DNA from: UBA6022 sp035704495
GTDB lineage: Bacteria > Patescibacteriota > Saccharimonadia > Saccharimonadales > Saccharimonadaceae
DNA length: 5,023 nt
Direction of reading: 5' to 3'
Assembly (NCBI GenBank): GCA_035704495.1
Contig: DASSWW010000059.1
Location: 1-5,023, forward strand
The notes under the pieces are model-generated. The model had not been told where the DNA came from, ran no database searches, and worked only from the letters and a program-made list of their open reading frames with translations. The translations under genes and the position numbers were made by a program. Shown piece after piece: positions 1 to 5,023 of this stretch (within the stretch, counting starts at the first letter, position 1; every line of letters begins with the position of its first letter).

Positions 1-26
1 GTGGATATGTCACAAAACGTAAGAAC

Positions 27-31
27 AGGGG
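27..31 (+). promoter_or_regulatory. Shine-Dalgarno site of nrdA
   Basis: AGGGG lies 9 nt before the ATG at 41. An in-frame TAA at 20-22 and no other start codon between it and 41 fix the nrdA start. The same AGGGGAA core recurs before the 58-aa ORF at 2489-2493. Any promoter for nrdA would lie mostly before the window. Confidence 0.7.
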
Positions 32-40
32 AACAGGATC

Positions 41-2434
41 ATGAGTACAATCCATGTAGTCAAACGCGACGGCACCCGGGAACAGTTTGACGCCAACAAA
101 ATCAATCTGGCACTTGTAAAAGCCAGTGAAGGCCTACCAGATCAAATTAGTAAAGTAGTACAGGTAGCTACCGAACTACAATTGACATTATTTGATGGCA
201 TTACCAGCGAACAATTAGACGAAGCGGTGATTCATACCGCATTACAGAACGTCAAAGACGATCCTGATTTTGACACGATAGCTGCGCGTCTATTACTGAA
301 GAACCTATATAAAAATATTTTAGGTGATTACGAAAACGACGACGAGCTAAAAAAGTTGCACGAAAAAAAATTCCCCGATTATTTGAAACATGGTATTGCC
401 GACGGACTACTTGATACCCGAATGAGCAGCCAAGTGTTTGATATTAAACAACTAGCAAAGGCACTTGATCCAAGCCGCGATAACTTGTCGAAATATTTGG
501 GCGTGATTACAAACAAAAATCGTTACGCTCTGCGCATGCAAAGTGGTGATGCGCTCGAGGTGCCGCAGTACACACATATGCGTATTGCTATGGGACTGAG
601 TTTTAATGCGAAAAATCCGACCGAATGTGCCCTCGATTTTTACCGCCATATGAGTAACCTAGACTACGTACCTGGTGGAAGTACCCGGGTTAATGCTGGT
701 GGCTCATTTCCACAACTATCGAACTGTTTTCTACTGGAAGTTCAAGACGACATGGAATCAATTGCCAAAGGTGTCCGCGATGTTATGTGGATTGCCAAAG
801 GTACTGGCGGGATTGGTATCAGCCTAAACAAGCTGCGTGCCGCTGGATCGCCAGTCAAAACGACCAACACGGCATCAACTGGTCCGATTCCATTTATGAA
901 GATGATTGACACTGCGTTGTTTGCCGTCAGTCGCAAGGGTAAAAAAGCTGGTGCCGCGGCACTGTATATGGAAAACTGGCACCTGAACTTTCCGCAGTTC
1001 CTCGATTTGAAACAAAACTCTGGCGATCCGTACCTGCGTACACGCCTGGCTAACACCGCTGTCTTTATTAGTGACGAATTTATGAAACGCGTCGAAAAAG
1101 ATCTTGACTGGTACTTGTTTGACCCAGCCGAAGTCGCTGATTTGCCAGAACTATATGGTGCTGAATTTAGCGCTGCATACGCTGGCTACATTAAAAAAGC
1201 TGAAAAAGGCGAGATGCGCGACTTTACAAAAACCAGCGCCCGCGAACAGTTCCGTCAGATTTTGACCGTCCTACAGGCAACGTCGCATCCGTGGATTACA
1301 TGGAAAGACACTATCAATGTTCGGGCACTTAACAACAACACCAGCACTATTCACTTGTCGAACTTGTGTACTGAAATTACTTTGCCACAAGACAAAGACA
1401 ACACGGCTGTCTGTAACTTGGTCAGTATTAACCTGGCAGCGCATCTGCGCGAGGACAAGACTTGGGACTGGGATCGTTTGGCGGCCAGTACCCGTAGTGC
1501 CATCCGACAGCTAGATAATCTGTGTGATATTACCAATACGCCAATCCCCGAAGCAATGCATTCTAACCAACAAAACCGAGCACTCGGCCTGGGGATGATG
1601 GGCTTTACTGATGTGACCGAAAAACTAGGGTATAGTTACGAGTCCGAAGAGGCTTACGATTTGATGGATCAGCTAACTGAATTTATCAGCTACCAAGCAA
1701 TCGATGAAAGTGCCGATTTGGCAAAAACTCTCGGTAGCTACCCAACCTTTAAGGGCAGTGGCTGGAGCAAAGGTATATTGCCAATCGACACGGTCGACGA
1801 GTTAGCTACAGACCGCAAGGTGAAAGTTGATGTAACCCGTAAAGCACGACTCGACTGGGAAAAATTGCGCGCCAAAGTCAAAAAAGGTATGCGTAACGCT
1901 ACACTAATGGCAATCGCGCCGACTGCTAATATTGCTCATATTGCGGGTACAACCCCAGGGATTGATCCACAGTTTGCGCAAATTTTTAGTCGCTCAACGT
2001 TGAACGGCAAGTTTTTGGAAATAAACGTTAACCTGGTGAACGACCTAAAAGCTTTGGGGATTTGGGATGATGTCAAAGACGACGTCCTGCGAACGCAAGG
2101 TGATTTAACGACCATCGACGCGATTCCACAGGCTATCAAGGATGTCTACAAAACCAGTTTCCAACTGTCACCGTACGCCTTTATCGAAGTAGCGGCCCGA
2201 GCACAAAAATGGGTTGACCAAGCTATTTCGCGCAATATGTATCTGGAAACTCGCAACATTGACGACATGGTAAAAGTGTACAGCACGGCCTGGAAAAAAG
2301 GCCTAAAGACTACCTATTACCTGCACGTCAAACCGCGTCACCAAGCCGAACAAAGTACTGTCAAAGTAAACAAAGCCGAAACGGGCACTGGACCACGCAA
2401 AACAGGCTTTGGATTTGCCAAGGCAAAAGGGTAG
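41..2434 (+). CDS. nrdA: Class I ribonucleoside-diphosphate reductase, alpha (catalytic) subunit, lacking the C-terminal cysteine tail
   Basis: This is the catalytic subunit that reduces ribonucleotides to deoxyribonucleotides in the cytosol, using a radical delivered from NrdB. Residues 1 to about 92 form an ATP-cone (KRDG at 8-11, then EGL, DGI and AARL as in E. coli NrdA), so overall activity is probably controlled by ATP/dATP. In the barrel, C229 (SNCFLLEV) and C458 (AVCNLV) match the redox pair C225/C462 of E. coli. N441, C443 and E445 (NLCTEI) match the N437/C439/E441 radical site. Y759 and Y760 (TTYYLH) match the radical-transfer pair Y730/Y731. PTANIAHIAGTTPG is the conserved phosphate-binding region. 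The protein has 797 residues, slightly longer than E. coli NrdA. Oddly, its only cysteines are C196, C229, C443, C458 and C495. The tail after Y760 is 37 residues, ends GFGFAKAKG and has no CxxC. The start is fixed by an upstream in-frame stop. Function is near certain; the absence of the tail cysteines is seen directly. Confidence 0.97.
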   Translation: MSTIHVVKRDGTREQFDANKINLALVKASEGLPDQISKVVQVATELQLTLFDGITSEQLDEAVIHTALQNVKDDPDFDTIAARLLLKNLYKNILGDYENDDELKKLHEKKFPDYLKHGIADGLLDTRMSSQVFDIKQLAKALDPSRDNLSKYLGVITNKNRYALRMQSGDALEVPQYTHMRIAMGLSFNAKNPTECALDFYRHMSNLDYVPGGSTRVNAGGSFPQLSNCFLLEVQDDMESIAKGVRDVMWIAKGTGGIGISLNKLRAAGSPVKTTNTASTGPIPFMKMIDTALFAVSRKGKKAGAAALYMENWHLNFPQFLDLKQNSGDPYLRTRLANTAVFISDEFMKRVEKDLDWYLFDPAEVADLPELYGAEFSAAYAGYIKKAEKGEMRDFTKTSAREQFRQILTVLQATSHPWITWKDTINVRALNNNTSTIHLSNLCTEITLPQDKDNTAVCNLVSINLAAHLREDKTWDWDRLAASTRSAIRQLDNLCDITNTPIPEAMHSNQQNRALGLGMMGFTDVTEKLGYSYESEEAYDLMDQLTEFISYQAIDESADLAKTLGSYPTFKGSGWSKGILPIDTVDELATDRKVKVDVTRKARLDWEKLRAKVKKGMRNATLMAIAPTANIAHIAGTTPGIDPQFAQIFSRSTLNGKFLEINVNLVNDLKALGIWDDVKDDVLRTQGDLTTIDAIPQAIKDVYKTSFQLSPYAFIEVAARAQKWVDQAISRNMYLETRNIDDMVKVYSTAWKKGLKTTYYLHVKPRHQAEQSTVKVNKAETGTGPRKTGFGFAKAKG

Positions 2435-2475
2435 CCGATGAATAGTCACAGCAAATAATAAATAAAAAAACCGTA

Positions 2476-2481
2476 TATAAT
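2476..2481 (+). promoter_or_regulatory. Possible -10 element (TATAAT) ahead of the 58-aa ORF
   Basis: A perfect TATAAT in an A/T-rich stretch lies 20 nt before the ATG at 2502. A start site about 7 nt downstream would leave a leader of roughly 14 nt that keeps the AGGGG Shine-Dalgarno site. No recognisable -35 box sits at 16-18 nt spacing. The same octamer TATAATAG occurs before zwf (4051-4058). If active, it would let the 58-aa ORF, the 89-aa ORF and nrdB be transcribed separately from nrdA. Chance occurrence in AT-rich DNA is possible. Confidence 0.45.
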
Positions 2482-2488
2482 AGTAAAT

Positions 2489-2493
2489 AGGGG
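2489..2493 (+). promoter_or_regulatory. Shine-Dalgarno site of the 58-aa ORF
   Basis: AGGGG lies 8 nt before the ATG at 2502. With the in-frame TAA at 2484-2486 it supports this start and is the main sign that the short ORF is translated on its own rather than by read-through from nrdA. Confidence 0.65.
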
Positions 2494-2501
2494 AAAATAC
2501 A

Positions 2502-2678
2502 ATGGCAAACGCATCACAAATCATCAACGACAACATGACACTTGAAGAAAAACTGGCCGCTATCGACAAAGCAATGCAAAACGCCCAAGATATGGCAAAC
2601 GAAGAAGCAGCCAGTAAAGGTACAGCTGCTGCACCAGTTGATCCGCAAGACTTGTTAATGTGCGACAGTTGCCAATAA
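2502..2678 (+). CDS. 58-aa small protein ending in CDSCQ, putative detached redox tail of NrdA
   Basis: This small ORF between nrdA and nrdB encodes 58 residues. Residues 12-38 are rich in Ala, Glu, Lys, Met and Gln and should form an amphipathic helix. Residues 39-49 (KGTAAAPVDPQ) look like a flexible linker. The last residues are LLMCDSCQ, with cysteines C54 and C57. Class I NrdA proteins commonly end in a flexible tail with a closely spaced cysteine pair, often CxxC plus a residue or two, which passes electrons from thioredoxin or glutaredoxin to the active-site disulfide. The neighbouring NrdA lacks such a pair. The inference is that this protein docks on NrdA and supplies the tail in trans. 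Support for translation comes from a Shine-Dalgarno site at 8 nt, coding-like codon use matching nrdA, and the TAA-ATG junction with the next ORF. Alternatives are a redox chaperone or a metal-binding regulator of NrdB. Being a gene is likely; its function is a hypothesis. Confidence 0.8.
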   Translation: MANASQIINDNMTLEEKLAAIDKAMQNAQDMANEEAASKGTAAAPVDPQDLLMCDSCQ

Positions 2679-2948
2679 ATGGACGAAGCGCTGTTTCCGC
2701 GTACTGTCGAGCGGGATGCATCACCCGAAGAATACAATACACAGCGTGAGCTCGCCTGTTGGACATTCGATGCACTCCATGCCGAATTACGATTAGTCCA
2801 CCTACATAACCGCAAAAGAAACAGCGAATTAACCGCACAAAAAAATGGCGTCAAAGGAATAATATCAGTACTCGCCGATCAAAGTGCTGGCAGAGAATTA
2901 ATAACCCCCGATCTTGAAAGGAGAAGGACATCATGGCAGGAATTTTAG
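2679..2948 (+). CDS. Hypothetical 89-aa protein between the putative NrdA tail and nrdB
   Basis: I do not recognise this protein. It has 89 residues, is charged and probably mostly helical, with no signal peptide or membrane segment. Its central part (about 19-55, from EYNTQREL to SELTAQKNG) could be a helical pair. A single cysteine is at C27. Its ATG follows the stop of the 58-aa ORF directly and in the same frame. There is no good Shine-Dalgarno site of its own, so translation by termination-reinitiation is likely. The 3' end overlaps nrdB by 16 nt, and the codons for its ERRRTS segment contain the nrdB Shine-Dalgarno site. ATA, AGA and AGG codons are more frequent in its second half than in nrdA or nrdB, partly because of that embedded site. 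The tight packing suggests a role tied to RNR, but this is only context. It could instead be a spurious or fast-evolving ORF. Confidence 0.6.
   Translation: MDEALFPRTVERDASPEEYNTQRELACWTFDALHAELRLVHLHNRKRNSELTAQKNGVKGIISVLADQSAGRELITPDLERRRTSWQEF
2917..2923 (+). promoter_or_regulatory. Strong Shine-Dalgarno site of nrdB
   Basis: AAAGGAG lies 9 nt before the ATG at 2933, inside the coding sequence of the 89-aa ORF. An in-frame TGA at 2915-2917 leaves 2933 as the only reasonable start. This is the strongest ribosome-binding site in the window, so nrdB does not depend on coupling for its translation. Confidence 0.8.
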
Positions 2949-3985
2949 GCACAGGCATCCAGGACGGGTTGCTATTAAAACCAGTCAATTACCAGTGGGC
3001 GATGGATTTGTATGACCAGGCCGTATCGAACACTTGGTTTCCAAACGAAATCCAGTTAGGGCAAGATTTAACCGACTGGAAAAAAATGAGTGATGAAGAG
3101 CGTCACGCGATGACGTTTTTGATGAGTTATTTTAATCCGAACGAATTGCTTGTTAACAAAGCCCTGGCGTTTGGTGTTTATCCGTATGTTAACGCAGCCG
3201 AGTGCCACCTATATTTGGCAAAACAAATGTGGGAAGAAGCCAACCACTGTATGAGTTTTGAGTATGTGCTAGAAACTTTTCCGATTGACCGCGAGCAAGC
3301 CTATGCGGCCCACGTCGATACCCCTAGCATGGCGCGCAAAGAAGATTTCGAGACCAAATATATCAAACGCATGACCGAACAGACGCTTGATATCACAACG
3401 ACCGAAGGCAAAAAAGATTTTGTCCGCAACTTGGTAGCCTATAATATTATCCTCGAGGGTATCTGGTTTTATAGCGGCTTTATGGTGGCACTTTCGTTCC
3501 GTCAGCGTAATTTGCTGCGTAATTTTGGCAGTTTGATGGACTGGATTGTGCGCGATGAAAGCCTGCACCTAAAATTCGGCATTAACCTGATTTTGACCGT
3601 ACTCGAAGAAAACGAAGATTTGCAGACCGAAGAATTTGCTGCCGAAATCAAACAAATGATTTTGGACGGGGTCGAGATGGAAGAGGATTACAACAAGGAT
3701 CTGTTGCCACACGGTATCCTTGGCCTGAACGCCGATTACATCAACCAGTACGTTAAATATTTGGCCGACCGACGCCTAGAAGAGCTTGGTTTCGAACCTC
3801 ACTACAAGGTATCAAATCCTGCTAAATGGATGGCGGCTGCCAACGATACACTGGAACTGGTGAACTTTTTCGAAAGCACCAACACCAGCTACGAAGTCAA
3901 CGCTGGTAATTCAAAAAGCAGCGGCCAAAGCCCTAGCGCCGACCGCGACGAAAACGACCCAGACGAAAGTATTTTGAAGCAATAA
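2933..3985 (+). CDS. nrdB: Class I ribonucleotide reductase, beta (radical-generating) subunit, class Ic-like with Phe at the radical-Tyr site
   Basis: This is the ferritin-like R2 subunit (350 aa), which assembles a dinuclear metal centre and sends an oxidising equivalent to C443 of NrdA. The ligands read from the sequence are E71 (NPNELLV), E102 and H105 (WEEANHCMSF), E175 (ILEGIWFY), and E209 and H212 (RDESLHL). The residue four after H105, where E. coli R2 has radical Y122, is F109. From memory of Chlamydia trachomatis R2c (E89, E120, H123, F127, E193, E227, H230), every residue matches with a constant offset of 18. This supports class Ic, in which a Mn/Fe centre replaces the tyrosyl radical. 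W35 matches the W48 position of E. coli. Y320 is the candidate for the C-terminal radical-transfer tyrosine (E. coli Y356). After it comes an unusual 30-residue Ser/Asp/Glu-rich tail, probably disordered. Overlap with the upstream ORF places nrdB in the RNR operon. Confidence 0.96.
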   Translation: MAGILGTGIQDGLLLKPVNYQWAMDLYDQAVSNTWFPNEIQLGQDLTDWKKMSDEERHAMTFLMSYFNPNELLVNKALAFGVYPYVNAAECHLYLAKQMWEEANHCMSFEYVLETFPIDREQAYAAHVDTPSMARKEDFETKYIKRMTEQTLDITTTEGKKDFVRNLVAYNIILEGIWFYSGFMVALSFRQRNLLRNFGSLMDWIVRDESLHLKFGINLILTVLEENEDLQTEEFAAEIKQMILDGVEMEEDYNKDLLPHGILGLNADYINQYVKYLADRRLEELGFEPHYKVSNPAKWMAAANDTLELVNFFESTNTSYEVNAGNSKSSGQSPSADRDENDPDESILKQ

Positions 3986-4004
3986 CGCACGCGTTAGTGA
4001 TGTG

Positions 4005-4034
4005 CCGGACGCCACGGATAATGGCGTCCGGTTT
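4005..4034 (+). terminator. Hairpin terminator after nrdB
   Basis: CCGGACGCCA (4005-4014) and TGGCGTCCGG (4022-4031) form a perfect 10-bp GC-rich stem with a 7-nt loop, starting 19 nt after the nrdB stop. Only three T residues follow (TTTC), so the U-tract is weak and termination may be partial. Placement between nrdB and the TATAAT of zwf fits the end of the RNR transcript. No matching structure lies between nrdA and the 58-aa ORF. Confidence 0.65.
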
Positions 4035-4050
4035 CACGGATTAAATAGCG

Positions 4051-4056
4051 TATAAT
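4051..4056 (+). promoter_or_regulatory. Probable -10 element (TATAAT) of zwf
   Basis: A perfect TATAAT ends only 10 nt before the zwf ATG. The -35 position would fall at the end of the terminator stem and shows no TTGACA-like box. A start 6-8 nt downstream would leave a leader of about 3-5 nt. The octamer TATAATAG is shared with 2476-2483. Confidence 0.5.
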
Positions 4057-4066
4057 AGGACACACG

Positions 4067-5023
4067 ATGAAAACGAAATTACTTATCTTTGGCATTACCG
4101 GCGATCTATCGACGCGTAAATTGCTGCCAGCGTTGAAAAAAATTATTGGGACAGGCGATTTTGATGATTTGTCGATTATTGGCGTGTCGCGTCGTCAGGT
4201 GAACGTCAGTGAACTGTTGCAGCAAGCGCTGGGTAATGACGATTTACAGGATAAAATCACTGTTTTTTCCATGGATTTGGCACAGCCAACTGACTACAAT
4301 AAGCTGAAAGATTTTGTTGCGTTAGGTGACGACGAACAGCTGCTGGTGTATCTGTCGGTACCACCTGCGGCAGCTACGCAAATTGTCGATTTCTTGGGCG
4401 AGGCAGGGATGAACACACCGAACGTCAAGTTGCTGTTTGAAAAACCATTTGGTGTTGATTTGCAGTCAGCCACAGAAGTGATTGCTCGGACAGCACGTTA
4501 TTATGACGAAGCCCAAATCTATCGTATCGATCATTTTTTAGCAAAAGAAATGGCCCAAAATATCGTGGCTTTTCGTGGCGGCAACGCATTATTCGGGCAT
4601 GTTTGGCACAATAGTGCCATCGAAAAAATTGAGGTGATGGCACTAGAAAAAATTGGTATCGAAGGCCGAGTCCACTTTTACGAACAAACTGGTGCGCTGC
4701 GCGATATTGTTCAGGGGCATCTGATGCAGCTGCTAGCGCTGACGTTGATGGATGTTCCCGCCGAGTTTGACTGGAGCATGCTGCCTCAGCAGCGGACTGC
4801 CGCGTTGCAGCAATTGCAGCCTGCCGACCCAGCTGATGCCGTGCGGGCGCAGTACGACGGTTATCAGACAGAGGTAGACAATCCAGGTAGTTTGACCGAG
4901 ACGTTTGTATCACTACAACTTACTTCGACTGCTCCGCAGTGGGAAGGTGTACCAATCAGCTTGATTACGGGTAAGGCACTCCACGAAAAAACAACCGAAA
5001 TCCGCATTCATTTCCGCAAATTT
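4067..5023 (+). CDS. zwf: Glucose-6-phosphate 1-dehydrogenase, 3' end beyond the window
   Basis: This enzyme oxidises glucose-6-phosphate to 6-phosphogluconolactone and makes NADPH, the first step of the oxidative pentose phosphate pathway. The 319 codons present show the N-terminal dinucleotide-binding motif GITGDLSTRKLLPAL (9-23), EKPFG (125-129), the substrate and catalytic motif RIDHFLAKE (153-161, H156), and GALRDIVQGH (209-218, with H218 matching the catalytic base). WEGVPISLITGK (292-303) corresponds to the usual W-GVPFYLRTGK. Several positions differ from the common consensus: Ala for Gly in LGKE, Gly for Asn in IQNH, and Ile for Arg in RTGK. The N-terminal part is compact, with the RIDH motif about 20 residues earlier than in typical bacterial enzymes. 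An in-frame TAG at 4046-4048 and the lack of other starts fix the ATG. AGGA (4057-4060) could serve as a Shine-Dalgarno site if transcription starts farther upstream. It is probably a separate unit from the RNR operon. Confidence 0.93.
   Translation, partial: MKTKLLIFGITGDLSTRKLLPALKKIIGTGDFDDLSIIGVSRRQVNVSELLQQALGNDDLQDKITVFSMDLAQPTDYNKLKDFVALGDDEQLLVYLSVPPAAATQIVDFLGEAGMNTPNVKLLFEKPFGVDLQSATEVIARTARYYDEAQIYRIDHFLAKEMAQNIVAFRGGNALFGHVWHNSAIEKIEVMALEKIGIEGRVHFYEQTGALRDIVQGHLMQLLALTLMDVPAEFDWSMLPQQRTAALQQLQPADPADAVRAQYDGYQTEVDNPGSLTETFVSLQLTSTAPQWEGVPISLITGKALHEKTTEIRIHFRKF

Noticed and set aside
1..16. Possible NrdR-type box (GTGGATATGTCAC) before nrdA
   Set aside because: Only the outer three bases on each side pair, the core does not match a symmetric NrdR box, no second box is visible, and the upstream region is cut off.
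2380..2501. Frameshift or sequencing error cutting a normal cysteine tail off NrdA
   Set aside because: The nrdA frame ends cleanly after a plausible tail. The 67 nt that follow contain multiple stops and no tail-like coding, and the CDSCQ ORF has its own start and Shine-Dalgarno site.
2303..2854. 183-codon antisense reading frame opposite the nrdA 3' end and the two small ORFs
   Set aside because: It needs a TTG start with no Shine-Dalgarno site, covers well-supported + strand genes, and has the Ser/Cys/Phe-rich composition of an antisense shadow.
3983..3996. Small inverted repeat TAACGC-AC-GCGTTA at the nrdB stop
   Set aside because: A 6-bp stem with a 2-nt loop is not stable as an RNA hairpin and can arise by chance. 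The 10-bp hairpin at 4005-4031 is the credible terminator.
4425..4913. 162-codon antisense reading frame within zwf
   Set aside because: It is fully inside a clear G6PD coding region, with no start signal or recognisable motif.
41..5023. Alternative genetic code with TGA read as glycine (Gracilibacteria/SR1 type)
   Set aside because: No in-frame TGA occurs in any of the genes although glycine is frequent and always GGN. No gene in the window ends in TGA, so a stop role is not shown directly either.
1..5023. CRISPR arrays, tRNA or rRNA genes, insertion sequences
   Set aside because: No repeat-spacer pattern, tRNA-like cloverleaf or transposase motif was seen, and the window is almost entirely protein-coding.

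Overview
The window carries a class I aerobic ribonucleotide reductase (RNR) locus followed by the start of a glucose-6-phosphate dehydrogenase gene, all on the + strand. Compact gene packing, moderate GC, a short divergent G6PD and the sequence style suggest a small-genome bacterium, possibly Candidatus Saccharibacteria (TM7) or another CPR lineage. This is a judgement from general resemblance, not from a search. All complete genes end in TAA or TAG. No in-frame TGA interrupts them, which argues against a code that reads TGA as glycine.

Layout: nrdA (41-2434) encodes the RNR catalytic alpha subunit, with an N-terminal ATP-cone and all the barrel active-site residues. After a 67-nt gap holding a TATAAT box and a Shine-Dalgarno sequence comes a 58-aa ORF (2502-2678). 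Its stop codon is immediately followed by the ATG of an 89-aa ORF of unknown function (2679-2948), which overlaps the start of nrdB (2933-3985) by 16 nt. A perfect 10-bp hairpin follows nrdB. A second TATAAT box then lies just upstream of zwf (4067 to the window edge, incomplete).

The most interesting point is how the RNR is divided. NrdA has no cysteine after residue 495, so it lacks the C-terminal redox cysteine pair that normally re-reduces the active-site disulfide. The separate 58-aa protein ends in CDSCQ, which looks like the missing NrdA tail: a predicted helix, a flexible Ala/Pro linker and a terminal CxxC. The inference is that the 'swinging arm' of this RNR is supplied in trans by a small protein encoded between the alpha and beta genes.

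The beta subunit is also non-standard. The usual radical tyrosine is a phenylalanine (F109) and the first metal ligand is a glutamate (E71). The spacing of all the ligands matches the Chlamydia class Ic (Mn/Fe) R2. The two RNR subunits, the putative trans tail and the 89-aa protein probably form one unit making deoxyribonucleotides. zwf, which would make NADPH in the oxidative pentose phosphate branch, appears to be a separate transcription unit.
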